A stretch of 64,000 nt of DNA from Elmis aenea (Eukaryota; Arthropoda; Insecta; Coleoptera; Elmidae). Below are positions 1 to 12,057 of this stretch, piece by piece. The number at the start of each line of letters is the position of its first letter. The first letter of the stretch is position 1. The position numbers and the translations under genes are program-made. The notes beneath the pieces are model-generated. The model saw only the letters and a list, made by a program, of their open reading frames with translations, was not told the DNA's origin and searched no databases. Location: NCBI GenBank assembly GCA_947652605.1, contig OX393577.1:27283466-27347465 (forward strand), given 5' to 3'.

Positions 1-201
1 TCAACAAATTACGCAATCTTCTGCAAACTATTGTGTTTGATACTGCAAACAGCTACAAAACAAAAAGAAAAGATTTTAGAGAAAATTAACCTTAATTTTT
101 TTTGGAACTCTGTTTTTAGGGTTGGGTTCAGTTCCATGTTTAACATTATTCATAAAATGGTTTTGAAAACAATTTTATTTTTGTCCACTTTTGACCGTAA
201 C

Positions 202-260
202 CAGAGCCGACTCTAGGTTGTTCATTGCCCATCTGAGAGCGCCCCTTTACAACGTAATCG
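202..260. mobile_element. possible hAT-type terminal fragment
   Basis: The stretch opens with CAGAGCCGACTCTAGG and continues into a short, relatively GC-rich run ending in GCGCCCCTTTAC. Many insect hAT MITEs begin CAG and have such GC-rich termini. I could not find a matching inverted terminus downstream or a target duplication, so this would be a single orphan end. It could also be unrelated unique sequence. Confidence 0.25.
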
Positions 261-1182
261 TTGAGAATGTACGTTGAACTTTGTAGTGTAACTAGAATAA
301 TTTTTTTTTCGTCTTTTATATTTGAAGAGAAGAAATAATTTTATTCATATCTAATTTAGCACGTAGATCATTTTCAAACGCTATTTATGCAAGGTTACAA
401 GCCTCTCTTGTAATATATTCGTTCGTTGATACGTCTCAATAAAATTTTATTTAAAAAATGAATATTCACTGCTTGCTACTCTCAGCAAAATGGGAATAAT
501 TTTTTTAAAAGAATGGTTTCCTTAGGAACGGATAAATTATTAAATACAATAAACTGAAAATTTTGAACTTAACTTTACTGCCAATGTCTCATCATAAAAT
601 TCTGTACCATTTATACATTTGTTGTTAACACCTTTTTAATAATTTTCTCATCATCACAGTTTTTTCTAAGGTTTTCACTGTTTTCACTATCAATTTTTGA
701 GAAACTATGTAAGAAACCTAAAATATGGGTTTTCATTTGTTTGACACGTTTTTTAACCGATGTTTAAGCAGTATCCATAATCATCCAAAAAACATCGACT
801 CTGAATATGTCTTCTGGTATTTAAAACGATTTGTCGCGATATTCATACGGAAATTTGCGTGTTTTTATGAGTTCGGCGAACTTTATGTAGCTATAGTATA
901 TTTAAATTCTGGTCCTCTATGTACATCTTTATATACGTTTTTTTGCCGTTTCAAGTATTGTATAATTTGTGGACACAATTTAGTATGTTTTATTGTTTAT
1001 TAAATATAATCTGTTTTGCCTTAGCTCCCTCCTGCAACTGCATACTACAGGCTGTAAAGACCGCTTCACAATTGCTCGGGAACGCTAACGCTACCGCGAA
1101 TTCGGAGACATTCGACACTCTCGTAAAACTCCGAAAACCTCATTTTTAGCGGGCTTTCGTTTATAATTATTTAAGTAATTTT
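261..1182. other. unique AT-rich DNA, no feature seen
   Basis: Open frames are short and unrelated to any family I recognise. I see no repeat shared with the rest of the window, no splice-like structure worth calling and no RNA gene. Confidence 0.5.
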
Positions 1183-1473
1183 TTCTACAACCACTATTGT
1201 AAATGACTCTTACTGTACAGCCTGCATGCATAGTAAGTGGGTACTTACCTACGTCAAAATTAAAAAGACAACGTAATTACATGTGTATATTAGCCAAAAG
1301 CCGTTAAGATCGTATGTATTATGTGATCGTAGAAAAAGTATCCTACGTAACACGAGTTGTAAAGCAATAACGCACTCGTGAAAATATGCACCCGCAGCTA
1401 CGCGGCTCCGTGCGCAACTATTCCATGCGTGCGTAATATGCTTCTTACAATTCTTGTTATGTAATATACTATT
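1183..1473 (+). mobile_element. Helitron-like hairpin repeat, copy 1 (short form)
   Basis: This is the first of three copies of one family; the others are 11038-12057 (+) and 19169-19602 (-). All start near TCTAYNACCACTA and end near ATGTAATATACTATT. None has terminal inverted repeats or a visible target duplication. The 3' half is a long imperfect hairpin: an arm near ACACGAGTTGTAA (about 1350) pairs with an arm near TTACAATTCTTGTTAT (about 1446-1461), and the inner arms contain ACGCACTCGTG. This copy lacks one of the two roughly 84-bp internal units seen in the other two. Conserved ends, no duplication and a 3' hairpin resemble non-autonomous Helitron-like elements. That classification is my inference; the repeat itself is seen directly. 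Confidence 0.75.
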
Positions 1474-3068
1474 ACGTTAGGTTTCGGTTCCGGTTCCATA
1501 CGTAAATGTGCTTTTTGAGGTTCCCGCGTTAAGCTTAAGTTGCCCGGCCATTTTTTCTCAGAAATTTCCGCGACACTAACCTAGGGATACAAAAAAAATA
1601 AACCTCGACTAACTTAAATGAAAAAACGGAAAGTAAAAACCCCTACATTTCAAAACTTCCCCCCACCCCAGTTTTCGTATTCAATCAACGGTTATTGTAA
1701 AGATCTAATTAGCCAACTAATATTCAATTATCAATATAAAATAATAAGGTTGTATCTGCCAAGATAGATGTAACTAAGTAAACAACGATGTAATAAAAAT
1801 CCAAGTTCAATAAGAAAAAGTGTTATTTTTTCTATCAATAAAACAATTCTAAGATACAGTCCACTTCGAAGATTCAACCATTTCATAGCACAGGCATCGA
1901 CTATGCTGGTCCTTTTACAGTTATATTGTAACAACCTGGCCAAACTATCAGATTTGCATAATTTGGCAACCATGACAGGACCGCACCATACCTTACATTC
2001 ATTATTTTAAAAGTTTATGAGAAAATTATGAAAATCGTGGCCAAGAATAATCCGGGAGTTGAGTCTTGTTTCGGGGACTGTCCCCGAAAATCGGGAACGA
2101 ATGCTCACCTTAGTTAGCTCCGTTCTGGTTTTTCATCTCTGCAATACAACAGTAAATTTTTATTTCATAAAATAAAATGTAATGAGGGAAACCATGTAAC
2201 CATAACAAATAAAAAATACGAGGTGAGATAAATGTTCTTATTTCGGACACATATGTAATATGTATGTACCTGAATATATCGTATGTCTGTTTTCGGTATC
2301 ACCAGTGATCGATTACCGGTAAGTTCAAATCTATGCATATTATGTTATTCATCTCAACGAAAAAAGATAATTTAATCAAAAGTCTTCCTGTAAAGAATAT
2401 CGGATGGAATTAATAAGACTAAACGTGTTTTAATTTTCCTGACTTGTTTAACAACATTTGGACGTAATGTCCAATAAATACAAATTAAAAGCTCATTTCA
2501 TTGAAATAATTTCAATTTCTCGAGCGATTTAATAATTTGTGAACAGTAACAGAATTAGAAGAATGAAACCAAAAGGGGAAAAGCAATATTTGCGACTAAC
2601 CAAAACGTAAAGTGGTTACATGTATAGGAATTTACTTCAACTCCAGTTTCATTAAAACCGGCACGGAGTACAGCGGGAATTTATTATTTTTTGTTACCAT
2701 TTTCGATTAATATCTGTTCAAATAAAGTCGCATTTTAATGCGAATCATTTGCATTGTGTAATTAAAATGTTTGCTTAATGGCGCTGGGGACTGTAGTTAT
2801 TCTGTTATGTACCTAATCTGATGTACGAACTTTTTTTGAACTTGTGTGTGTAGCGTTAATTCTGTAGATAAAACAGCAATAACTTTATTTTACAACCATA
2901 TCTTTGGTATTAAATGCCGTTATTACGCTAATAAATAGCGGAAATCAAAAGATTGAACGGCTATTGCCGGCCAGGATTGTAGCCGCTCGTTTTAAAATAA
3001 AATATAACACGGCGTTCAAATGTTATCGGATGCGATTAAAGTGCATTAACTTTACTGTTTTGTTGCAG
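1474..3068. other. unique AT-rich DNA with one short perfect hairpin
   Basis: No gene or recognisable transposon. The only structure is a 10-bp inverted repeat with a one-base loop at 2069-2089 (TTTCGGGGAC / GTCCCCGAAA), GC-rich against its surroundings. Confidence 0.45.
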
Positions 3069-3101
3069 GATCGTATGACTGGCTCGGTACCAATCGTTTT
3101 G
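3069..3101 (+). other. weak candidate 33-nt microexon
   Basis: A pyrimidine-rich tract ending TTTTGTTGCAG is followed by 33 bases and then a strong donor, GTAAGTTATA. Two frames are open: DRMTGSVPIVL (phase 0 to 0) and SYDWLGTNRF (phase 1 to 1). Neither reads directly into the other candidate exons in this window. Such acceptor-donor pairs arise by chance in tens of kilobases of AT-rich DNA, so this is only a candidate for transcript evidence to settle. Confidence 0.15.
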
Positions 3102-3989
3102 GTAAGTTATATATCTGACAAACATTTTATTGGCTTTAAAAGCCGGCTTAAACAGAATGGGAGACGTATCAAATGCAATTAGCTATTAAATAAAGTAATA
3201 AACGGAATTGCGGAGGTCTATTCCTTTCACGACAAGACGCTTTTCTTTACATTTTATCTATGACCGTGAAAAGCGCCTAAGCCTTCAAGAAAAATGTGTT
3301 TTAAATTTCGCATTCACATAGAACTGCAGATTCTCCCTATAACAAGTTAAGGTCAATTAAACACTTAAATCGACAACAATTACTAGGTAAACTAGGATAT
3401 TTTTTCAAAATAAAATTCCGCTGCCTTAAATTCTCAAAAAGAGTCTAATATTTACTAAAATTATCACAATATTCTGCTTAAGTTATAACATAGAGAATTT
3501 ATAAGACAATAACTAAAGATCCTTACTACAGATGAATTTTGTGGCCATAAAAGTAATTGTTTCACAAAACTTTTTGTTTTTTATCGAGCATTGATTAATA
3601 TTTTTTTCTCGTTTCTATCTGATAAATGTAACAACATATTTTTCTTTATTATGGTAAATTAATTTTTGATTTGATTTAATTTTAATTTTTTTAAAGCAAG
3701 AAACAGTACTTAAATTGCGTTGAAATTATCGTTTAAAAAATAATTCTGTAATTTTCAAACTACACTTTAAAAACAATACTGTAATACATTTAGGTACATT
3801 TCGCCTTTTGTTCTTATAATGTTCGTGTTTAATTAAGGTAAGTTAACCCAATTGTTTTTGTTTTAACATTACTTTTAGTATATCTTATGTAAAACAAGAA
3901 TTTAACATTAATTTTTAACTGTAATGGTTTTTTAACCTTCATATTATCCTAGCAGTTGTACTTAATTTCTCGTTTATTTCTCCGTCTAT
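3102..3989. other. unique AT-rich DNA, no feature seen
   Basis: AT-rich sequence with many poly-T and poly-A runs. I find no open frame, repeat or motif that I can support. Confidence 0.45.
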
Positions 3990-5090
3990 CTTTTTATTAC
4001 AGTGCAAGTACACTCCTAGGTGTTTTTAACATTTTTACTTGTACTAGTTGTAACACCGTCTAGGCTTAATTTGTGTTCCATCTATTCCGCTCTTTAAACC
4101 ATAGTTTTAGTTTATTCCTGATTAAATTATGATAATTCTCTTTGCATGGTGTTATTTCGTCATGTGTATTTCGCCTTGCCCATCTTTATTTTAGATATGT
4201 TTTTTTTTCTGGCTCTTCTATTGTAGTATGTAGTTATTTTGTCATATTGCTCTCCAATTCCTTCCTTTCTTGTATTTCTTTCCTATTTTTGTTGTTCTTC
4301 GCCTTCAAAAGTTTTTTGATGTAGTTTCTTCATCTATTTATGAAGTTCTTCTATTTTAAATATTAAAGATCTGTTTTCATCTTTTATTTGTTTCAGTATC
4401 TTTCCTCTATTTTGTTTCATTTGCCACATAAGCCCCTAAAATTACTTTTGGTGTCAGTAAACGCATCTCTCATTTTAATCTAGAATGTTATCCATGTTTT
4501 TTCTTTTTGCATCGGTTGTATCGTAAATACTTTGATTTTTATTTATTTTTTATTATTCTGTATCTTTAAATCTTAACCATTTGTTTTTTCATCTCTCTTT
4601 GGGATAGGTATGTACCTCTTTCATTTTTAATGTTAATAAATTATTTTCGCTGCTGTATTCCGTCCCCTCTTTTTTCACGTATCTGTTCCAGATATTTTTG
4701 CTCACCAAGAAGTGGTCAATAATAGATTTTTTGTTGGTATTTGGTATGTCTATTTTTTTAAGCCCGTATGTATCAGCTTGACGTTTGCCACAACTATTTC
4801 ATTTCATTTGCTAAGCATAGGTAAACGATTTTTTCTCTATTTCTATTATAATTCGATTTTCCGTGTTTTCTTAAATTTACCCCTCCAAACCCTTGTTTCC
4901 TACTTTTTCATTTCGATTTCGCATCATAATAATGATAGTTTGCTTTTCGTCATTCATTTGCTGCTGTAGAATTGATCTTTGTCCATAGGCTGCTAGTACT
5001 AAATACTTTTGATTCTCTTCTAGTAAATTAATTTTTACTGATAAAAGTTTTTCGTTTACGTAGTATAAGATAAGTGATGTTTTTTACTCT
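3990..5090 (-). pseudogene. decayed non-LTR retrotransposon endonuclease relic
   Basis: Reading the minus strand gives frameshifted pieces of an apurinic-type (EEP) endonuclease as found at the N-terminus of insect non-LTR retrotransposon ORF2. The clearest piece is KKSIIDHFLVSKNIWNRY near 4681-4738, which matches the family pattern SIIDY(F/I)..SK. It is followed by a degraded SDH-type segment (EYSSENNLLTLK) near 4630-4665. Upstream pieces NRNREKIVYLCLANEM (about 4790-4850) and LLEENQKYLVLAAYG (about 4985-5035) fit the GERL..F...N and AYAP regions. The part from about 4570 down to 3990 looks like the lysine-rich linker before the reverse transcriptase, with many stops. No reverse transcriptase domain, 3' tail or target duplication is visible. 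The family pattern is established knowledge; the assignment to an RTE-, CR1- or Jockey-like clade is open. Confidence 0.6.
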
Positions 5091-8000
5091 CTGTAGCTGG
5101 ATTACCATCCTATTAATGTTATTGATATATTGATAAATGGCCAAGCATTACTGATTTTGACTACTAGCAGTAAATTAAAAAATTATGCAATTGCTTCTGT
5201 AATTTTTATTGCACATAGCATAATTACGATGAAGCATGTTCTAATAAATGAGATTAATTTGTAAAGTCAAAGCGTTGTCATATTTTCAGTGAAAACTGAA
5301 ACACATTAGTATTCCATTTTATCCTGAAATTACTTCATTGTAAAACATTGCTTAATCATCTTGAATAATTTTGTTCTCAAACACGTTCTACCTCTCAGCC
5401 TTTTTTAACCTCCTTTTCGTTACGTTTCATTCATCATCTAAAAACAGGGTAGTTTAGGGAATACTTAATAACTTGTAAGTTAGTATTTTACACGCTGTGA
5501 GGGCAAATGCAAGCTTGTTGGAGTGTATTCGTATTCGTTGATGCCACAAACAAAACTTGGATTGCTCTGTAAACACCTAGAATTTATTTAGCATCCTAAG
5601 TAATCTTCCAGTTTCCTGTTAACTTGCCGAAGATAAACTAACGTGAGATCCAAAACGGGAAAAAGTCGCGGAAGAAAACGTTATCACGATCAACCTTGGA
5701 TACTGCAAGTTAAGGTGCTCGATCAATGCAGTATTTTTTTACTTTTATTTCATATAACAACTAAAAACAAGCCCACGCTTGAATGAAAATTGGTGAATTC
5801 AATTACTTAATTTAAACCATTCTCATTTATCTAAACAAATATGACATGCGTTGAAAGATGTAAAATAAATACATTTTTTTAGATAATTTGAAAGTTTCGG
5901 TTGTTAGATATTGTATATTATGTATGTTTTTAAATTAGTATAGTAAAAATAATTTCTTTACTAAATCAATCTTGTTTTCTGCACAATTTATTTTCTTTTC
6001 TTTTCAAGTTTGCAATAATCGTTTATCAATTTTTTAATAAAACTTTAGAATCCAATTTACTTTAAGTGGTAATTATTTATGAATTTTATACCTTGTTTTG
6101 GGCGATTTACATCTAAACAACAAATTTAAATAAATAACACAACATTTAATAAATTTTTTAGAAATATTATTTGACAATAAAAGATAAATTTTTGAATAAA
6201 TCTTTAATAATTGTAAATACATAAATTTAAAACTGAAAATATATTAACAACTTATATTATCTTCTGGTCAACTTTGTCTTTTTCTAAATAGTTTATTACT
6301 TTTTTTTAGACTATATTAACAACTTATATTAACTTTTTAAGTCAATTTTGGATTTTTTTATTCTTTATTTGTGTTTTTCAAAATACTGATTTTAGTTTTG
6401 GCTGTTACCGAAGTTTTAATTTGAATATTATATTCTCCAAATAACATAAATGAATGCATTGCCATAAATGTACCTCTTTTCTAAAAGTGCATCAAAGTTA
6501 CCATCTGTTGACAATTTATGGTGCAATTAACTCGATTATCACGGACTAGCCGTTCCATATAATTCAAATATGTGTAATGTATGAATTCATTTCCGTTTTT
6601 TATTGTAACCAATTGGCACAAAGATGTATTATGTACAGCGTGTGCTGTTAATTTTGATTTTCGCGTTTTTTAGTTACTATTACTGCCAAGATTACTTCAT
6701 ATAAACTGCATTATAAAAAGGGTATCATCATTTTTTGTTCGTAGGTGTTAATGCTGTAGCTATTCTTGGTTGAATTGAGTGTTTGAAGAGCCAGGCTCCG
6801 TTTAATGTACTTGCTCTGTTTTGTGTAAATTTATCAGTGGTAAAATGTAATCTGGTAGATATGTTCGAGCTACTCTGTTATACGAGCTTTTTTTATGTAT
6901 GTATGAGTACTGTGGCAGATATTTGTGGGTAATATTTCAACGGAAATTATTGATGTAAAAGTTTTATTAGCGACCTCTTCTAGTTGTTTTACAAGAGATA
7001 AAAGCGGATATTAAACATGAACTGCCACCACAAAATAAAATTTCATAGTTTGCTCCTAAAAGAAAATAACCTAAAAGGAGTTTGCGTGGTCTTATAATAT
7101 TAACATTACCTTGTATCAAACTTACAACAGTAAAAATAAAAGGTTAGGGAAACAGCCATCTATAACCTCAAAGATTTTATACACAAGAATAGTTTCACGG
7201 ACGAAGACTGTAATCTCATTTTGTCGACGGCATTTTATTCTAAGCATAAAAATTGTACAATAAAGTATCAAAATATCGTCCTTGCATGTATGATATTTGA
7301 AGCTTGCAGCCATGTAGCTGAAAGTGGTTGTTGCTACTAGCCTTTAGGATAAAAAGCACCAATTTGCAAATAGCTAGGCACGCCATGATCCGTAACTTAG
7401 CGTGAGAGAAGTGGACATATACTTTTATTTTAACTGCTATCTGTCCGTCTTTTAGTGTCGAGGGTGGAACGTTTTTTATGCTTTTAGTTCTCATCTGGAA
7501 CGAGTTTATGTCTTTTGTTAGGTTTTTCTCGTAAAATGACACATATGGCGAATTCTTCTGTAGTTACAATTTTAATGTCGCTATTACTGGACATTATTAA
7601 CTTTTAAGACCCGGAAAATGTCTTGGCTTTCGCGAACGCTTCTTGGCAACAAAATGCATTTAAATGTAATTTCGAGTGTTATTTCCTTTATGGATATGCG
7701 CAAAAATAAATAAAGTTGGTTTTCTAGAACAATTGTAAGAAATGTCTTGAATTTTCCAAAGGATACCACAAGTTAAGCCAAACAGGAATTATTAACGGCG
7801 CGGCGTTTTGTTTTATTAAACTAAATTGCCCGTTACAAGAACAATTGGCCCTGTATTGATTGGTTTTACGTTAAATATAAGTTTTTTACCTTTACAATAA
7901 CAAATATTGATTTCTTAACAAAGACAAAAATTTATTAATTAGTACAGTGTGATTTGTTATGACAGAAATTCTAAAATAGATATAATTAGTCGTTACAAAA

Positions 8001-8534
8001 GTATATTATTTGCACACAATTTATTATTTAAAAAAATAACTATTAAATATTTTAAGACATGAAATATTCAGTAATTTTAAGTCTATATATTTTTACATTT
8101 TTGAGAAGAGAAAGCAATTTTAAACATAGCTACATTATTTTTAATTCTTTTTAAAACCCCAAATAAGTTTTTAACCAATATTTATTTTTTTAATATAAGA
8201 CTACCGTGACCGTAATTTGAATTTTATTAAATCAACAAATATCCGAACAACACTAATTAAATTTTAATAAATAATGTATTGGCTACTTTATAAGTCTCTA
8301 AATCTTCCGAAAATTTTAATTTATTATTATGAATTTGTACACATAATATGTAATATAATTAAAATATCAATAACTGTTACAAGAGTATTAAAATAATTGC
8401 AGTACACTATGCTTAATTGCAACAAAACACATGCATTTATTGACTTTTTTTGTCATCAGAACATTAATTTATTAAGTTATTTTTACTAGTTTAATAAATA
8501 TGAAGTTTTACATCAAATCTGAGAAACTAATATA
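5091..8534. other. unique AT-rich DNA with a short direct repeat
   Basis: About 3.4 kb without a recognisable gene or transposon. A roughly 20-bp string, TATTAACAACTTATATTA, occurs twice about 70 bases apart (near 6242 and 6314), each followed by a related CAA(C/T)TTTG segment. This looks like a small tandem duplication. The rest is AT-rich with only chance-length open frames. Confidence 0.4.
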
Positions 8535-9590
8535 CAGAATGTTCTTAAATATTGCGAAAAACTTCGGGAGGTAATTCATTATGGAAAATTAAGGGGGGGG
8601 GCTTTTATTTAATTTGTTTCCCTTGGACGTCTCTTTTCGGAGTTACACCCCCTTAAAGAGGAGCGGTAAAATAAGGTTTTTATTTTATTTCTCAAATTTG
8701 GACAAATGTGGGAGAATGATATGATGTTTTATACTTAACAAAAGGTGTCCCATAGTAATATTTTCAATCAGCTCCTACCTTCACAAGGGGCTGAAAAGTG
8801 CGACCACTGTTGATCTTTTAAACAGACCTTTTTGGAGGTTTACAATTAAAATTAAAATTAAAAAAAAAGAAACCTGAAAGCTTTATTTATTTAGAAACTT
8901 TATTTATTTATTAACTTTTCCTGCAAACCCCACAGTTTTTGATTAAAAACTAAAATGAGTGAACATGAACCATTAGATATTTAAAAAAAAAACAATTCAT
9001 TTTGGTGTTTACCATGGATTGTTTATGTTCATATTGGGTAGAATTAAAGTTTAAGAGGTGACAACACGAAAACACCCGTCAATTCTAAGCAACATGAACA
9101 TGAACATACCATGGTAATTTGGTAATCACCAAAACGAATCATTTGATTTTAGAATATTTACTGGTTTCATGTTCACTCATTTAATTTTTTACTGTAGGTT
9201 TTGCAGGAAAAGTTAAAGAAAAAATAAAGTTTCTAAATAAATCAAGCTTTTAAAAAACATTTTTTAAATTGCAAAATTTTAAGCCACCAAAATGTTCGAA
9301 TAAAAAAACCAAAAGGGGTTGCACCTTTCAGCCCTTTGTGAATGTGGGAAATGAATAAAAATATAACTATGGGAAATCTTTTAAGAAGTACAAAATATCT
9401 TTCAAATATCATGGTCCTAAATTTGTCCAAATTTGGGAAATAAACTAAAAACCTAATTTTATTGCTCCCCTTTAGGGCGGTGTAACTCCGAAAGGAGTCG
9501 TCTAAGGGAAAAAATTATATAAAAGCACCCCTTAATTTTTAATTAGGAATTATTTCCCGCAGGTTATCGCAAAATTTTAGAAAGACAGGC
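8535..9590. mobile_element. fold-back Tc1/mariner-type MITE, about 1.05 kb
   Basis: The two halves are inverted copies of each other with arms of about 500 bp and a short centre near 9040-9080. The left end reads TA then CAGAATGTTCTTAAATATTG. The right end, on the other strand, reads CAGCCTGTCTTTCTAAAAT. Shared inner landmarks in both arms include GGAGTTACACC or its complement, CTCAAATTTGGACAAAT and a palindromic CATGTTCACTCATTT segment near the centre. A shorter relative sits at 26031-26384. There is no coding capacity beyond chance. Left TA plus a CAG terminus points to the Tc1/mariner superfamily; the right flanking TA appears mutated. Confidence 0.8.
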
Positions 9591-10601
9591 TGATTCAAAT
9601 CCGAGGGCGACCATGGGGATTCCTGAAGATAGAGGGTACTTAGGTTTTAATTTGGCATAGCTGCTAAATTTTATGTTTATCAATAATATAAAAACAGTTT
9701 TAAAATATTTTCAACTGTTTATGGCGATTTATAAAAGAAAACAAAACCAAACTTTGTTCATAAATTCATTTTTGTAAGAATGTGCAAAGAGATGTAGTTG
9801 CATTAACAAAATGTAAACATATACACGGTGCTCTGTGCCAAATAACAGAAAAATAGTCAAATCCGCCGAAAGTAGCTGTAACAAAGTAATCATTTTATAC
9901 GCATACATCATTCTTTGTTTTTCAAGCGAAATTTTTCGTTCAGTTACCATGAAGATATCTTGTTTATATTTAGTTATTCGGCTTTATTATGTATTTATTG
10001 ATTAATCGTTGTTGGTCAACTTTAGTATGTAATTTTATGTATCTTATTTGTGTTCGTATAAAATTTAGGAGTTTGAAATAGTTTAGGAATACATTTTAAC
10101 GACAAATAATTGCCGTCAAAAACATTTTTTAAACATGAATAAATTGCATTTTAGAGGGGTTAGCACGGGGGCTGTAATTTTGCGGTATACTATTAAATGG
10201 GGAGTTGTGTATATTGCGCACAACTTTTTGCCTTTTTCTGGGTGTGGGATTAGTTAGGGTGTAATGCAGATCTTCCTTGGCGGAAGTAATTGTCGTAAAA
10301 ATGAAACAGAAAAGGTCAAATCGTTAGTAAACTGAACCTGTTTTGCACGTATCTGATTGAACCGTTTATTTTAACAGTGGGAAAAGTAAATTTAAAAAAC
10401 AAATGAGATTAACGATAACAATAGATAGAACTTGATATGATAGTCAAAATAATTTAAAATCCCTAACATTCTGGCAATTGAAGTTCTGATGATTAATGGT
10501 GTTTCAAACATGTTTAATTTGAAGGTGGCGCAAGTCTAAAAAACTAAGCCAATTAAGTACACCAGAAAAAAATAAGGACATGATAGATTTATTACCATAT
10601 A
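9591..10601. other. unique AT-rich DNA, no feature seen
   Basis: No gene or repeat recognised. A slightly GC-richer patch at about 10150-10290 (GAGGGGTTAGCACGGGGG and following) is unique in the window and unexplained. Confidence 0.4.
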
Positions 10602-10912
10602 CAGGTTGTAACTGAGTTTTGGTACACCCCCTTTTTTTTCTTTAGCTGATTTAATAAATTTAATAATAAAAATTAATAGAATAAAAATAAATAAAAAAAA
10701 CCAAAATTGTACAGTTGTATCCAAAATTGCTTCCTCTTTCCAAAAATGTGAAAATATACAGGGTGTTCCATTTAAAATAGTAAAGTTAGGGTAATTTCCG
10801 GCGAAACCGGAAGTGAAACAGCAGTGTACATATGTTCAAATAATCCGTTTTTTTTTACACATATCATATGTGAGAAAAAAAAGGGGGTGTACCGGAAATC
10901 AGTTACACCCGG
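10602..10912. mobile_element. short MITE with about 40-bp terminal inverted repeats
   Basis: The left end CAGGTTGTAACTGAGTTTTG, preceded by TA, and the complement of the right end, CCGGGTGTAACTGATTTCCG, continue together into GGTACACCCCCTTTTTTTTC. The arms are about 41 bp with a handful of mismatches. The right flank reads TC where TA is expected. Inside, at 10754-10771, lies a second terminus-like motif TACAGGGTGTTCCATTT, also seen as an orphan near 22465. This suggests an inserted or captured end of another mariner-type family. No coding capacity. Confidence 0.65.
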
Positions 10913-11037
10913 TCTACCTTCTGTTTCTTTAAATTGCTAAATCCTAAATAAAACCCAAAGTATAAAGATAAAAAACTGCAAATTATTAACGAAACTGTAT
11001 AAGTTTAATGGAATTCTTAATAAAAAGTAATAATTGT

Positions 11038-12057
11038 TTTCTACTACCACTAATGTTAATGACTATTACCGTACAGGGTGGTCCAAATTCGATGGGATTG
11101 CATGGGTATCTCGCTTAATAGTCAAGATAGAGAAACGGTTAAATTACCAAAAATGTGTAGTTTTTTGAGACAAACTCAGAACCGTATTCTATCATTTCCG
11201 GTTTGTGAGCTGTTCGAGGAAAACTGTCTTTTGGTTTATTTATAAGGGGTCATATCTCTCTTATTGTAGTAATAATCGGAAAAGTTTATAAAGACTATTT
11301 TAAGATATTTTTATGTAGATTATAATAGTACTAAAAAAAAAATTTTACCCTCGCAGTTAAAAAGTTATGACACAAATTCACCTTTTTTTAAATAGGAGTT
11401 ATAGTTGGCTATGACATATTTAAATTCCTAATTTTTTTTTTAATTCCAAATATATAAGGGTTGATGTATTTATTTTCAATATCACGCAAGTTACAAAGGT
11501 TTTTTAATTTTTTTAATGTGAAAAACAAAAAGTAGGCTGTGAAAAAAAAAACAAGAAAATCCTGGGAATGATAGGATATATTTAAAAACTGTTTTTCTCA
11601 AAAAACTGCAATTTTTGGTAATTTAACCGTTTCTCTATCTTGCCTATTAAGCCAGATACTCTTGTAATCCCATCGAATTTGGACCACCCTGTACAGCCTG
11701 CATACATAGTAAGTGAGTCCTAACGCACGGTAAGCAAAACGCACACTTGTCTAGAAAGATCGAAGTAGCCTTACGTCAAACACTGCCTGCATACCCAGTA
11801 ATTGAGTTATAACGCACGTTAAGCAAAAAGCACACTTGTTTAGAAATGTCAAAGTAGGCTTACGTCAAAATAGACAAGACAACGTAAATATATCTGTATA
11901 TTAGCCAAAAAGCCGTTAAAATCGTATGTATTATGTGTTCGTATAAAAAGTAAGCTACACAACACGAGCTGTAAAGCGATTACGCACTCGTGAAAATACG
12001 CACTCGCCGCTCGTGCGTAATGTGCTTCTTACAACTCTTGTTATGTAATATACTATT
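11038..12057 (+). mobile_element. Helitron-like hairpin repeat, copy 2, interrupted
   Basis: Same family as 1183-1473. The 5' part (11038-11073) and the remainder (11692-12057) are separated by a 618-bp mariner-type MITE. The remainder carries two tandem units of about 84 bp. Each begins (A/C)CTGCATAC and contains GCACACTTGT and ACGTCAAA, the first at about 11695-11780 and the second at about 11782-11866. The terminal hairpin follows (ACACGAGCTGTAA with TTACAACTCTTGTTAT), ending at ATACTATT. The hairpin loop is shortened here compared with copy 3. No terminal inverted repeat or target duplication was found. Confidence 0.75.
11074..11691. mobile_element. Tc1/mariner-type fold-back MITE with TA duplication
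   Basis: The termini are CAGGGTGGTCCAAATTCGAT and its inverted copy, flanked on both sides by TA. Inverted homology extends inward for well over 50 bp (both arms hold AGATAGAGAAACGGTTAAAT or its complement next to CAAAAATG-type sequence), so the element can fold on itself. The target is readable: copies 1 and 3 of the Helitron-like repeat have GTACAGCCTGC without the insert. The insertion therefore hit TA inside GTACAG and duplicated it. The terminal bases match those of 37426-38571 (CAGGGTGGACCAAATTTGAA), so the two probably share a transposase source. Confidence 0.9.
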
